Source: Rotaria sp. Silwood1 (lineage: Eukaryota > Rotifera > Eurotatoria > Philodinida > Philodinidae). From it: a stretch of 64,000 nucleotides of DNA. Position 1 is the first letter of the stretch. Each line of letters starts with the position of its first letter. Below the pieces are notes generated by a model. The model was not told the origin of the DNA. It worked only from the letters and a program-made list of their open reading frames with translations, and did no database searches. Location: NCBI GenBank assembly GCA_905250075.1, contig CAJNOP010000013.1, forward strand, positions 3,614,706 through 3,678,705, in the 5' to 3' direction. This document shows, one piece after another, positions 24,801 to 37,645 of the stretch. Made by a program: the position numbers and the translations under genes.

Positions 24801-25593
24801 ATTAAGTACTTCGGTACTCTTAAATTCCTGATTACACCACTGGATAAATCAATGATAAAACATAATATTCCACTAAATAATGTAATGATCTTCTGTAACA
24901 AATGAATAGCATATGCAAAATTTGCACGTTTTTGTTTTTGTAGGTTTCAGGAGTGAAAATAGATTAACGGGTTATTGAAAAGTCATTTAATAAATATATT
25001 CGTTCATTTTTTCAATCTCTTAAAAGAATCTGCTGAAATTTCAAAATATTGGGCTAACAGTAGAAATTTATCTTCTTTTCAAATAGTAATTAAAAACTTT
25101 AATGAAACAGAAACATATTAAACATATATTTGAAAACAATATAAAATTTTGTTATACAGTTCAGTGACAGCTGAAAAGTTGATGAATATTTTGTCAAATT
25201 TCTTTTAATGTTGGATCTTCTTCTATATTTATTTTAGACAACATCAAAGAAAAATTCTTCCAAATCGAAAAGTTCAACAGGTAAGATTTTTCTTCAAAAA
25301 TAAACTTGGTATATTTCTTAAATAAATTTTTTCAAGAGGTTAAAAAACTCGATAATGATGGCAATACTAATTCAAGTTCATCTAAACGTCAATCGACTAA
25401 ATCTGATGATGTTATTATAATCAATGGTGAAATTTCAAGTGACAATGCTGAACCTATAGAACAAGTTGTTCATAAAAAAAAGAAAAAACATAAACGAAAT
25501 AGAAGTGAAATGGAAGAAACGAATACAATTAATGATAATAATGATAAAGAAAAACAAAATTTATCATCTCCACCAACAAAAAAACGAAAATAA
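21876..25593 (+). CDS. HMG-box protein, UBF-like (nucleolar transcription factor type)
   Basis: Eight exons: 21876-21937, 22004-22064, 22133-22231, 22294-22412, 23058-23172, 23226-24197, 25238-25280, 25337-25593. All phases agree, giving 575 aa. Three HMG-box-like segments are visible. One at about 109-170 contains STAAAYYAEVKKQ, WKSLSTDEKKPYIQ and EYSAQTKNF. One at about 238-300 has MRSLFNQLSEKKRHKFI and KWQEYLELYP. One at about 330-385 has RPPTTALQLYNNERQ, WADLSQTTKDEYIKRL and EYHQQFIDFV. Tandem degenerate boxes of this kind recall UBTF/UBF, which bends rDNA and activates RNA polymerase I. The C-terminus is Ser/Lys-rich with basic clusters (HKKKKKHKRNR, PPTKKRK) that would serve as nuclear localisation signals. 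UBF's long acidic tail is absent. It starts 389 bases after the flippase stop, same strand. HMG assignment is firm; UBF orthology is an inference. Confidence 0.72.
22413..23057 (+). other. Enlarged intron 4 of the HMG-box gene
   Basis: 645 bases between GTAAGT and ATTTTAG signals, dividing the first HMG box between exons 4 and 5. No coding or repeat structure recognised. Confidence 0.5.
24198..25237 (+). other. Enlarged intron 6 of the HMG-box gene
   Basis: 1040 bases. The reading frame of exon 6 stays open to 24398, but the GTGAGT donor at 24198 and phase agreement with the lysine/serine-rich exons at 25238 and 25337 favour splicing. Small open frames at 24487-24778 look like chance or debris. 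Confidence 0.5.
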
Positions 25594-26530
25594 TGTCAGA
25601 TACAGAAGAATAAGCATTGCTTGAAATTTCTTCTTGTTATTGTTTTTTTGTTATTTTGCTTTTCTCAAAAATCTTTTTTATTCCATATTGGAAGGAGATT
25701 AGTGTTTTTTTTTTAATAAACCGATTCTTTTTTTTTTGTGGAGACTGCTTTGGCACCTCCCTTTGTTAAATGAATTTTCTAAATAAAACATCAAAATACA
25801 ATAAGTCATCTAGAAAAAAAAAACACCTTCATATGTTTCTATTTATCTATCGAATATTATTCGAAATGATTGAATTCTTGCCGAGTCAAGATGTACCCAA
25901 ATTCCTGGAGTTCTGAATTTATGGAACTCTCAGCACTCAAGAACTTGTTGAAGTGTATGTAACAAATCAATCCTAGAGTTCTAGGACAATGCATCACAGG
26001 TGTATGAGTTTTGATGTGAGTGTAGATCCTTTGTGTACCCCTATCAACATCCTAACTCGCGCAGCTGCATCTACACCCACCGCATATGAAAAACTTGATA
26101 ATTTTGGGAGTTAGTCTATGCATATGACCAAGGATTACGAAATGGTGAATAAATACATTATCAATATCGTTTTCATCTCTCGATAACGTCGCTTTTCAAA
26201 AGAGATACTTGAAAAAAACCAATGCTCATTTTGTTCCATTATTTATCTAATTTTCATATAATCTTTATGGGTATGAGATTTTTATAGAAAGAATTGCATT
26301 GAATGACTACCATTCTTCATTTGTTCTTGATTCATTTTTTTATTAGTAAAAACTTAATATCTGTCTATGAGAGACATCTTTTGATCAACAGATTTATCGG
26401 TTAACCAAAAAATCCATGAATTGATGACAACAACGTATTTTCGCGGATTGATTCTATATAAAATGAAAACTATCACTTTTTTCTTGTTATCAAGGACTCA
26501 TCTTTATTTGATTTTTATTTAAAGTATAGA
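25594..26530. other. Intergenic region with a weak telomere-like hairpin
   Basis: Between the HMG-box and USO1 genes. At about 25998-26083 a weaker G-rich/C-rich pair is visible: GGTGTATGAG and GTGAGTGTAGATC on the left, GCATCTACACCCACCGC on the right. It resembles the hairpins elsewhere but is much degraded. The remainder is AT-rich and includes the presumed USO1 promoter. Confidence 0.4.
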
Positions 26531-29500
26531 ATGGCATTTTGGCGTGGTACTTCGCTTTTCTCATCATCAACACCAACGACAACAGTTGTAAATGATAATA
26601 CAGTTAATCAAGAAACCGTAAGATATGATTAAAGCTGCTATGATTTCCATCGATAATCCTAAGGCTTTGTCGCACTCTGCTTGCAGGGCTAAATCATGAC
26701 ACATAAACATCAAATATCGTCCTTCTACTTTGACGAATTCTTCATATATTTACAGATCGAACGTCTCTGTGATCGTCTACAAACGGCTACACGTATTGAA
26801 GATCGACGAGATGCTGTACGTGGTCTTAAAGGATATTCTAAAGTAAGTCGGAATTTTAAATATATATATATATTTTTTTGTAATTTTATTTAAAAATAAA
26901 TAGAAATGTAAACTTGAGGTCGGCACAAAAAGTATGATTTTATTAGCAAATATTTTACAAGGTGATCGAACTGATTTGGATCTTATACAATTAGCATTAG
27001 AAACATTATCTAATATAATGACCTATGAAATTGATAATACTGATGGTATAATAAGAATTAATATCTTTTTTTTGAAATTTTTTTTTTTTTGAATGTGTCT
27101 TCTAGAACAACCGAATTTACCCCAAGATATAACTATTCAATTTACAGGTAGAATGCTTTTGATGATGTAAGAAAAAATAAATAAATATTCATTTTAGAAT
27201 TATTCATTAAAAATAAACAACATGTTCATGCAGCTCTCGATCTTATTGAAGTAAGATTTCATTTATAGACGATATTAAATAATTTCTTTCTGTTTTTTTG
27301 TTTTAGGAAACTGATTTTAATATTCGTCGTACATCTATAAAATTTGTTACAATACTTCTTACTAATTGTACTAAAATATTACAAGATATTATACTTGAAA
27401 GTGGACCTATGGGTGTTTCGAAATTAGTTGATCTTTTACAAGATGAACGTGAAGTTATTCGAAATGATGTAAGTTGTTTTTTTTTTTATATGTCTAATAC
27501 AAAACTATTTGAGTTTAATTTCCAATAGAGTCTTCTTCTACTTCAAATTTTAACTCGTTCGAATGCCAATATTCAAAAGATAGTTGCATTTGAAAATGGT
27601 TTTGAACGTTTATTTGAAATTCTTATAAGTGAAGGCGGTAGTGATGGAGGTAATATGAATAAATCTTTTTTTGTTTTCATTTTTTTTTTTGATTATTTAT
27701 TCTAATTGTTTTAGGTGTTATTGTCGAAGATTGTTTATCTGTTTTATTGAATTTATTAAAAAATAATCCATCAAATCAAAGTTATTTTCGTGAAAGTTCT
27801 TTTATTCGACGTTTAGTTAATTGTTTTGAATTAAATTCAATTGGTGACAAAAATTGGCCAAAACAAAAAGAAACAAATATTAATCTTTTTTTACAAGTAA
27901 AAAAGAATGAGAATATTAGTTTAAAAGAAAAACAACATAATTTTCTTTTTGTCGTTTGTTAAGGTAATTCGAACACTTGTCTCACCGACAAATTCAAATC
28001 AAAATATTAGTGCATGTCAACGTTCAATTAGTCAATGTGGTAAAAAAAAAAAGCAGAATCGTGACACACGACAGTTGAACCTGGATCGAATAATTCAATA
28101 TGAAATAATGCATGTAGACATGCAACATCTTCTAGTTTTTATGAGTCACTGGTACATACTTTCATCAATAAGAGATTTATCTTTACAGAGAAGAACAAGT
28201 CTTGAAATTAATTACATTACATTTTATCATTTACTATTTCATTTCAAATATATTGTGTTCCACTATTTTTTTTAAATAGCTTTTCGTAGGAACATCTCTT
28301 CTATCTTGAATGGTGAAAACCACAAGTCTCTATGGTTGGGACACATTATATTTTATAACTGATAGTAATTTACATGTCTGTTTGAGATCTGGGTATGAAT
28401 GAACAATTGACTCGTAATTATGAGCTTCTTGATTGAAAGTTACAATAACTAAGATTTATAATTTGAACAAAGAAGAATTCTGTTCAATTTGAAATATGAA
28501 TGTGGATTTATTCAAATAAAACTATTGTCTTGTATTTCTTTAATTTATTCCTTACACTAGGTTCATCTGTCGATGTGCGAAATAGAATAATTGAAATAAA
28601 ATATTGTATGATTTTTAATATTTTCTAAAAGGTCTTTTACATCGTTTATGTGTTATGCTTACAATGACAACTATTCCACCTGATGTTTTAGCTGAAGTAC
28701 GTTTATTTTGTTGTATAGTTCTAGAAAAAAAAAAATTTTTTTTTTTGAAATATGAATAGACGATTAATACAATTGGTGATATTGTCCGTGGTCATAATGA
28801 AAATCAACAATTTTTGGGTTCTGTGATGAATAATACGGGTGAAACTCCACAGTTAGTTTAACATTTTTGATATATATGTTGATTTCAAACAAAAAATCTA
28901 TTTTAGACCGGTATTATTAAGTCTTCTCTATACAATGGTTGCTGGAGAAAAACAATTATTTCTACTTCGAATATCTATTCTCTATTGTTTTCAATGTTAT
29001 TTATATAAAAATGATTATGGAAAATCAATGATTGTACAAACACTTTTACCTCAAACAGCGAATGGTTTATTCTTTTTTTAAACTATAATTTTTCAATAAC
29101 ATTTTTTTTGTTTGTTTGTTTTAGCTACTAATCAATATACATTAGGTCATTTATTAATCATTGGTTATCTAAGTAAAGATATTGTTGCTTCATGGTGTGC
29201 AAGTATTGCTCTAACACATTTAATTATTGATAATCAACAACTTAAAGAAGCTATACTTAAAGTTGTTCTTACAATTGATCAATCTCAATCTAATGCTAAA
29301 ACACTAATGGAAATATCTATTGATCTATTAGAAAATGTATATTTGTAAATTTTCCCTTGAAATATGTTTTTTTTTTAATTTATTTTTATCAATAGCCATC
29401 ATCTTCGTTTCATACACGTATTTCCACACTTATTTTTCTATGTACATGGTTGGCAAATTGTCAATTAGCTGTACAAACATTTCTTTCTATTCAAAATAGT

Positions 29501-31825
29501 ATTTCTTATGTATGTTATATTTTTATATAAATTTATTTATAAACTGACTGTATATTTTTTCTGTTACATTAGTTGATTTCGCAAATTTGTGCCCAATCAG
29601 TGACTGATGACCGTGACGGTCTTGTCCAATCCTTATGTTCGTTTGCCTTTGGATTATGTTTATTATATAACAATAATCAAATATCAACTTATTCAACGTA
29701 AGTTTGAAGTCATGAATAAATTAGAAAATAAAAACCAACCGTTAAACTTTTTTTTGAAAGACAATGTACATCAAATTTAAACATTTGTTGAAATTTCATC
29801 ATGATATTCTCACAAATTACAAGCATTTATAGTATTGCTGAATAGTGTACACTAGTCATCATATAAAAATCATACGAAATAGTACTGAATGAGTGAAAGC
29901 GCATACCCTACAATGCAAGGTAGATGTCTGGATAATGCCTTGCCTCATTTTGGGTCCTTTCGTAATACTTGCAACTTTTTATTGTTGTTCATATGTCTAG
30001 AAATATTATAAAGCAATACATATGAGAAAAAAATCCTTTAGTTAATATGGAGCACCGCTATTCTCCATGCTACTTCCATCTTATTTTATAAGCGCGATGC
30101 TCGTCTCTCATGTGTATTCATTATTAGTGAAAAGCAAGACGTCGGTATCAGATTAATCATAAACTGTATGTTCATATTCATACATGTTGTATAACTCGAA
30201 AAATAACTCTTCTAATTGAAAGAGATAGAAAACGAATGGCGTAGATTGAAAAGACACATTCATCATGATTATAAATTTATGTTTTTTTTTTGTTTCTAGT
30301 GAATCACTTGAACGAATAATAAAGAAACGTATTGGTGTTGATCTATTTCAAGAAAAACTTGAATTACTTTCTAAATCTGATTATTATGCTAAAGCTTTAC
30401 GAAAACCTCAACTAAAACTCTCAAAATCAGATGATATGATTTTGGATTATGAATTTTCTCGTTTATATAAAATTCTTGAAGGATCTATCACACGATTATT
30501 AACAACACGTACAAATGATGAACAACCAAAATCATCTGATCAATCATCAACAATGCTAGTACAATATACAGATTTAATTCAACAACAAAATCAGCAGATA
30601 AATCTCTATCAACAACAAGAAAAACAATTTCTTGAAGAACGTGATTTATATCAAAAGAAAATTGCTGAATTAGAACAATCATTACAAGACATTCGTGATC
30701 AACATACTTCATTGAAACTTTCATCTGAACAAAGTAAATGAAAATGAACAACAATATTTAAAATTTATGTTTTGATATTTTTCTGCTAGAACCAAATTCT
30801 GATGATGGATTAAGAACTTTATGTGAACAACAACAAATGGAATTAGAATACTTGAGGAACATGATGGTATAAAATTGAGCTTTTTCATTCAATGAATATT
30901 TTCCTCAAGGCAGACGCGACAGAAGTGTAGAATAAAATTAAAATATTTTTTCTTTGACTTAAGCTCTCTAGTGAATCTATGAGTCTATGATTTATATAAA
31001 AAAGAATAATCTTTCGTAGGCGTATCAACAACAGCAACAACAATATTACTATTTAACACAACCGTATGTTTATTGATAAATAATAATTTTGATTCTTAAT
31101 TTTTAATTTTTTTTTATAGAATTGAAAATGGTTTTGAGCAAATTAATTTACATAATAATGATAATCAAACCGTGAAGGTTGTACATTTTCTATAGGCTAA
31201 TTTAATAATAAAACAATGTTTAGAACGACGAACGAAATTATATAAATGAACAAGCAGCGTTAAATGCTCAAATTAGTGAATTGCAAGAAAAACTAAATGC
31301 ATTTGATGAACGGTAAAAATTTAGATTATAAAAAACATATTGCTTTTTTTTTTATAATATCTGTTGTATCATTGATTTAGATGTAAAGCACAAAATGATG
31401 AAATAGCTCGTCTTCAATTAGAAAATAATATTTTACAAGAAAAAATTACAAACGAAAAAAGAAAAGTTTCAATACTTGAAGTATAGTATCTTCAATTCAA
31501 TTCTATTTTCATCGAATATTATTTCCTTTTTTTTCTAACAGAGTCTTCAAGGTCAAATGCAAGAGATAATCGATGAAAAAGCTAGTTTAAATAATGAATA
31601 TCAAAAATTAAATCTTGCATATCAACAAAATCTAAAAGAACAAAATGATTTACTTGTTCTCTGTTCAACTTATGAAGACCAGTTGAAAAAATGTCGAAAT
31701 CTAATTCAATCAGCTGGATTAACAGTAAATTGATAATAAAAAAAGATTTTTTTTTTCTCAGATAATTACTTTTATGTTTTATTTAGGTACCAAATTTTTT
31801 ACTTGAAATAGATAATACAGAATGA
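26531..31825 (+). CDS. USO1: General vesicular transport factor p115 / USO1
   Basis: Golgi tethering factor that links COPI/ER-derived vesicles to golgins and SNAREs and binds RAB1. I trace 23 exons: 26531-26617, 26756-26842, 26904-27045, 27106-27147, 27198-27250, 27307-27478, 27529-27649, 27715-27896, 27964-28039, 28632-28696, 28760-28851, 28907-29064, 29125-29336, 29396-29509, 29573-29697, 30300-30733, 30790-30866, 31020-31063, 31120-31177, 31224-31312, 31381-31480, 31542-31723, 31787-31825. Phases agree throughout, giving 916 aa (human p115 is 962). Very close matches to the family: LCDRLQTATRIEDRRDAVR, SPMGVSKL-like GPMGVSKLVDLL, LLQILTRSNANIQKIVAFEN, VIVEDCLSVLLNLLKNNPSN, LVSPTNSNQN and LYCFQCYLYKN. 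The first ~600 residues form the armadillo-like head. From about 650 onward the chain is Gln/Glu/Lys-rich coiled coil with a QQQQQQ patch. It ends LLEIDNTE, without the acidic tail of vertebrate p115. Confidence 0.95.
28040..28631 (+). other. Enlarged intron 9 of USO1
   Basis: 592 bases instead of the usual 50-60, with a GTAAAA donor and TAAAAG acceptor and matching phase. No coding relic or paired repeat ends recognised. Confidence 0.5.
29698..30299 (+). other. Enlarged intron 15 of USO1
   Basis: 602 bases between GTAAGT and TTTCTAG, separating the armadillo-like head from the coiled-coil exons. Nothing recognised inside. Confidence 0.5.
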
Positions 31826-33367
31826 TATATGAGTCAATTATTTGATCGTTCTTTTCAAAACGTGATATTCACATTTTATTTATTTATTTATATGTTTTGA
31901 TTGCTATTATGTTTTTTTTTTGTTTATGTCTAAATAACTACATCATTGTGATAGGGTCATGGGAAACGAAATTTTTCTTAATAGTCTCTTAACTATCATT
32001 TTTAATATGAAATACTAGTGAATATACTAGAAATATTTGCAGAGAATTCTGAATAGACCAAAAAGTTTAACAAGACTTTTAAGCATGTTGCTAGAGCACT
32101 AGATCAACAGTCAACATATAAAATTTAATCATAAATTACTATTGAAGATGATGCGTTTATATGTAGTATATACCTAACGAGTGATAGTTTTTGTTATTTA
32201 AATCTCAGATATGTCAATGCCGATATCGAACAACGAAACTGCAATTTAATTGAATCGAGGCTTTTTATCATATAAAAAAAAAAACTCCTAATGAACAACC
32301 AAGAACTATTCATGAAAGTTGATGCCTATATATGATGAACAAACAATCCAAAAAAAAAACTTTTATGATTATTCTTTTAAGTGGGTAACCGATCATCATA
32401 GTACTAGTTGAAACAAACGATTTTAGAAATTTTTTTTCTATTAAAAACAACACAAGCGTTTCGAAGTAGGTGTTTTTCTTGCCTATTCGAGCAAAACACC
32501 TGAGAAATAAGTTTTGATTCGATTCTGTAAGTGGTTAAATACTGTAATCATTGGGACTCGATAAAACAGATAACAGTGAATCAACATATAGAGTAACAAA
32601 GCAGCTCGGTCTACTGTAATAGTAGCAAGTGATTTGATTCAGCTTTACTTACAATCGATAGTTGTGCAATCAAAATCTGATCAGCTTGATTCTGTAAACT
32701 CTTCCTATCTAACAAATCTCGTATAAAAGAAGACTTTGAACCGATTCCAAGTTTTGTCAGTTGTCAATCATATTTTCAGTCATATGTATTTATATTGAGT
32801 TCTTCTAAGGTATCAACTTGGAGAAACATAGTTTTCATTAGTGATCATTGAGAAAGTGAAAAAATCTTGCAAATTCATGACCCCTCAGAACTTGAATTGA
32901 GACTTTTTATAGAAATGAACAAAAATTTGCATCTGTTTGGGTATTTTATGTAGCATCAAAGTCGAAAATAATCGCTACTACCATTGAAGTGTGTGTTTGC
33001 TCAGTTGAATATACAGATTGTGTCATGGGAAGGGACAACTTGAATAAAACATTGTGTATTGACAAGAAAATATTTAATATAGCTTAAACATTAATGAAAA
33101 TTTACTATAAAGACATTTTATGCTTTCGACGTCTTGTCGTTTTGAATTAAGGAGGACTAAATACTTATATGATCCAATTACAATTCAATAGAGGTTTAGT
33201 TTTTTTTTTGCAGATTTTGTTTAATTATCATTGAATGGCTACGTAATATCTTAAAAGCTAACTAAATAACCTACATTAGAATGACTTTTTATTATATTCT
33301 TTTCCCAAATCTTCGCATCTCGCAATAATCTCGATCGATTTGTTATAAAAATTTACGAACACATTTT
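31826..33367. other. Intergenic stretch after USO1
   Basis: AT-rich, no gene recognised on either strand. It marks the passage from the compact gene block to the repeat-rich region at 33-45 kb. Confidence 0.45.
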
Positions 33368-33370
33368 TGA

Positions 33371-33489
33371 GTGTGCGGGTATGGCTGCAATTGTATCTGT
33401 GTGCATGACTGTGCATGTCGGCTGTCCGGTGATACGTGAGCCTAGATATGTCCTTTTTTTATCCACTCCCACGCTTCCACTACACTCAC
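33371..33489. repeat. Degraded telomere-like hairpin
   Basis: The left arm contains GAGTGTGCGGGTATGG and further GTGTGCATG units. The right arm contains CCACTCCCACGCTTCCAC and ACACTCACACC. Polarity is G-rich then C-rich. Pairing is poorer than in the 3.8- and 48.3-kb copies, so this is an older copy. It lies about 170 bases left of the hAT remnant. Confidence 0.5.
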
Positions 33490-33655
33490 ACCTGATCCAA
33501 ATGAACGAGAATTAATTACAAAAAACTTCCTGAACAAATGTGAAGTCGTGACGAATGATAGATATATGCGTTTAAATGGACGTACAATTTGAGAAGAATT
33601 AGCCGGTTATCTTTGCTTCAAGAAAACCAATGCAATTGTACTTCATTCTAGCAGT

Positions 33656-33834
33656 TTCACGACCAACCTATGCCGAAATTAGCATTGCTAGCACAGAAAT
33701 ATCTTGCTATTCCTACAACTAGTGTACCGTGTGAATCAGCTTTTTCTGTTTCCCATCATGTTTTGCGTCAAAACAGATTAACAATAACATCCAAGAATAT
33801 CAGCTATATCATGTTTTTAAAAGATAAATTGTAG
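33656..33834 (+). mobile_element. hAT transposase, C-terminal dimerisation fragment
   Basis: An open segment reads MPKLALLAQKYLAIPTTSVP, then CESAFSVSHHVLRQNRLTI, SKNISYIMFLKDKL and a stop. This is the conserved C-terminal dimerisation region of hAT-superfamily transposases (family pattern P-L--LA-K-L-IP-TSVPSER-FS followed by RN-L---N---L-FL---L). The usual SER is CES here. An in-frame stop lies just upstream (about 33646) and no catalytic core, zinc finger or terminal repeats were found, so it is a dead fragment of a DNA transposon. It sits between two telomere-like hairpins. Confidence 0.8.
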
Positions 33835-34060
33835 GCAGCTCATGTTTTTAATTTTGTTTCATATTTGCAAAATAAAAGGTGTTAAAAATGACATTGTTTG
33901 ATCCTCACTTTATTTGCTGACATGAAAATAATTCTTCTTAGACGTTAAAATTTATTTACAAATCGCTCAATTTTTATTGATAACTTTGTGTTGCAATATT
34001 GTTATTAAACACTAAACAGTAGTATAGATCATGTCCACAGTTGTTTAAACTAGAATTTAG

Positions 34061-34338
34061 AGTGTGAGCGTGTGAGTGAGAAAATGTGGGAATCTATGTT
34101 GGTATGTGTGGAGATAGGTGTGAGGGTGGCTCTTCTCTTGATCCACACCCACACATCCCGAGGGAGAACAACTGAGACCTCAGCCTTGAGATTCGATAAA
34201 ATCTCTGACGTCTGATTGAAGTCTCATGAAGCCCTATGAAGTTCAATGAAGCCTTTAAAAATTTGAAATCTGTATGCTTGAAGCCTTTGAAGTCTGCTGT
34301 TTTCCACTCGACACACTCCATACCCACACGCACACCCT
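34061..34338. repeat. Compound telomere-like hairpin
   Basis: The G-rich left arm (GAGTGTGAGCGTGTGAGTGA and GGTGTGAGGGTGG, to about 34130) faces a first C-rich arm at about 34141-34158 (CCACACCCACACATCCC). A second C-rich arm follows at about 34318-34338 (CATACCCACACGCACACCC). Between the two C-rich arms lies an imperfect short repeat of TGAAGYCT units (about 34212-34300). Possibly two nested hairpins. Confidence 0.6.
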
Positions 34339-34720
34339 TTTTTTTTATCGGATATTTCATAGATCGGTTTACAAATAAAACCATAAAACAACAATAGAAT
34401 AAAAACTCATAAACTAGTTTCATCTCGCTGTCAACTCCACTTTTCTTTTTAAATCAAGACTGCAAAAGTATGCACAATGATTGTTTAAAAACTCGTAGCA
34501 AAGATGACATGATAACAATAGTTTAAAGTCCGAGAAATATTTTCACAAACGATACGATTACCTAGGATATGTCAGGATATGGAATATATAACTACTAATC
34601 ACAAAATTTAGAAGTTCGAAGGTTGCATATAATGAAAAAAAAACTAAATTATCATTAATAGGTATATATATTGACACTTTATTTTTATGAACACAATGTA
34701 AAATAGAGTATCAATCAAAT
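34339..34720. other. Non-coding spacer
   Basis: AT-rich, no feature recognised. Confidence 0.4.
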
Positions 34721-34734
34721 ATCACAACAATCTT

Positions 34735-34846
34735 GGATACTTTATTCTCATTGTGAACTATTGCTATTAGCAGCATTTACTGGAACTTTTTCTAAAATTT
34801 ATTCTAATTTTTCAATAAGTTCATTTTCATTTTCAGATAAATCCTA
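34735..34846 (-). pseudogene. Exon-like fragment, unidentified
   Basis: On the minus strand, an AG acceptor precedes DLSENENELIEKLE, a stop, then ILEKVPVNAANSNSSQ and further stops. The composition is that of a protein C-terminus, but no family is recognised and no neighbouring exon is found. Probably a relic exon. Confidence 0.25.
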
Positions 34847-34850
34847 TAAA

Positions 34851-35910
34851 ATTTCTCAATACATACATACCTGCAGTATGTATGCGCTGAAATACTAACC
34901 CAACTCAATCTATAGATGCATACTCATAACTTGAGTCAGCTGAAATATTATACTCAATAAATTCTCAATAAATAAATAAATCCCATAGAAACAATAAGTC
35001 CCGCTAATATTTGACTATTAGAAACGCTGATTGATGTGAATATACGTTTAGTCCATTAAACCACGCTATATGTCCATATCTTGTGTATCGACTAGAGAAT
35101 GGTAACAATTGTCATCATTTGTCAGCAAAATGGTCTGAAATTATTTTAAAATGTTTTCTTATAATATATTATTCAGTTAAAGTTTAAAAAAAATATACTA
35201 TTTCATAGGTTTATGATGATAATTTCATACAATCATTATTTGTGAAAGCAGATTTACTTTCTTAACAAAAAGAAAAAAACTTTCTAAGACATATGAAGAT
35301 TGAAAATTAATTCTTTTCTTTTTTTTTATTCAAACTTATAGCAGTTTTTAAATCTTGTTAGGTATAGAAAACATCAAATTAACACTAATGAAAAAAATCA
35401 ACATTGCTCTACATGTTATTCTTATTACGTTCGTAAGTTATAGTAAAGAATATCAAGGAATAGAAAAATATTCCGTTTAAGAATAAATATCGATCGTAGT
35501 AGTTTCTATTTAATAGAGCATACAGTTTAACATGACGAACCGATAATAGTTAGAATACTATTTTCAACGCAGCGATAAAATATCGGACATGTAAGTATAT
35601 CATAAAGAGAGAAAAAAAGAAATTATAGTGGCGTTCAAAAGTCAACCGGTTCTATCTAATCATGAAAAGTTAATTCAAATGGAATGTGTTTGTGTAGTGT
35701 GGTATGATTGAAGGAAATCAGCTGTTATCGTTAATTTTAATCTTGACGAACCATCATTTTTTATTTATGAACAAACTAGGCTGTAATCAAAGGTGACAAT
35801 ATTCACCGTCGAGCTGTTTAACATGGCCATTGTTGACGCCGTCGGATATGATATAGAATGAATATATAAATGATTTTATTGATAATCTTTTTTTTTATTT
35901 CTCATCGGAC
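34851..35910. other. Non-coding spacer upstream of second F-box-like copy
   Basis: AT-rich. Short tandem motif AATAAATAAAT near 34970. No gene recognised. Confidence 0.4.
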
Positions 35911-36744
35911 ATGAATCATTTAACTGCTAACCTTTTTTTGTCTATGCGATGAGTTGTTGCTGACCATTATCAACAAACTCAGTAATATTGATGTATTATA
36001 TTCTTTCATAGGAGTCTATCAACGATTGGATAAATTAGCTCGAGATATTATCTTTACGCAATGTATTGATGTAGCAGTCATATCATCAAATAAAGATAAG
36101 AACTCAAAAACTATTTCAATACTTGATCGATTCTATTTGAATAAAATACCACGAATTCGATACAATATTGAATGTTTTACTCTTGATGCTGTATCAGTGG
36201 AGCGTGTTCTTTGCATTGGCAATTATCCAAAACTTCACAAACTTAATCTTGTGAACCTTGAAATTGAAAGAGTATTTCGTATTTTCAATGGTATATCTGC
36301 TTGGTCAATCTTCCAAGAAAGAAACTAAATCGATTAATTTTTTTTTGTTGTTGTATATATTTAGATGAATCATCATTTCTTCACATGTTCGATGATCAGA
36401 TGACACATCTTGCCATAGTAATTAATGATGATATTACAGCTGAGCACATAAGAAGTTTAGCCACAAACATCATTGTCACTTATTGATTTATCATCTACAA
36501 CGTGTTATTCATCTAATATTGTTCAATTGAATATTAGGGTGCGCAATTTTGACGATTGTCTTTGTTTACTTGATGGACGTCTTAGTCAATTACATACATT
36601 TATTGTCAAAGTTGATAAAATAGAGAATTCATCAATAACTCTGGACAATAAGGTAAAATACTTCGAACCGTAATAAACAAAATCAAGTATTTCAATTTAT
36701 ATAAGAGTGATACAGCAATGGAATATTGAGAAATAGATTGTTGT

Positions 36745-37645
36745 CGTAAACAGCCTATGATGCAAAAGTAGTTGGACGAATGTTGATCCTCTATTTCTCT
36801 CTAATAAAAGTATGCTGGAAAAAGAGATTTTTTTATCAGAAGATAAAATGTTTTCTTTAAGTCGTATATAATGTATTTTTATGACACGTTGACAAATGAA
36901 ATGAAGCAATCGGCAAAAGAAGTACTCTTTAAACAAGTCTATACTCTTCATATAATACAAAATAACGATACAAAATGTAAATTCTTATATATCTTCAATA
37001 AATATGTGTTGGAATGATAATTTTTTTAGATGATAGGATATGTTCGTCTCTTACAAACTGCATTGATTCATCGAATAAATCTCGTAAACTGACATATAAT
37101 TATTTTATAAAGCAAAGCATTGCAAGAGCAACAATTTAAAACATATTAAACAAATGTTTGAATATGGACAAACCAAATTTTTATCAAGGAGTAATCATCC
37201 AATAAAATTTTTACGAGATACATTCGAAAAATCAATATAAAAAGTGCAAATTCTTTAAGCAAGTTTTTCTTTTTCACGTGTCATTTCTTTTTATGAATCA
37301 ATAACAAAATCAAATCATATAATTACAGTTCGAAAGAGAAGAAAATTTCTTATCAGATGATAAAAAATTATGGTGTCAATACGTGTTTAGTAAATATTTT
37401 GTATCGTTAAATTGCATTATATGAAAAGTACAGATTCTTTTCAAGGATGATTTTCTTTCTTCTTGCGTCATTTGGTTTGTGAACGTGTGATAAAAATGAG
37501 TTATAGACGACTCGAAAGAGGAAATAATTCTCTATCTTCTGATAAAAAAAATCTTTTCTTCTAGCATGGTTCTATCGACGAGATAGGGAGGAGAGTGGGA
37601 GAGAAGGGCAACATTTATCCGTTTGCTTTTGCATTATACGTTATA
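36745..37645. mobile_element. Inverted-repeat insertion inside an F-box-like intron
   Basis: The arm at about 36745-36960 is the reverse complement of the stretch at about 37415-37645. Shared landmarks are the end TATGATGCAAAAGTAGTTGG versus TATAATGCAAAAGCAAACGG, CTTCTGATAAAAAAATC, and TTGCATTATATGAAAAGTAC-like start motifs. A third partial copy lies between them in direct orientation (about 37215-37390, with TTCTTATCAGATGATAAAAA). There is no transposase. The ends resemble those of the element at 6.7-7.3 kb. Probably a Tc1/mariner-type MITE with an extra internal copy. Confidence 0.6.
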
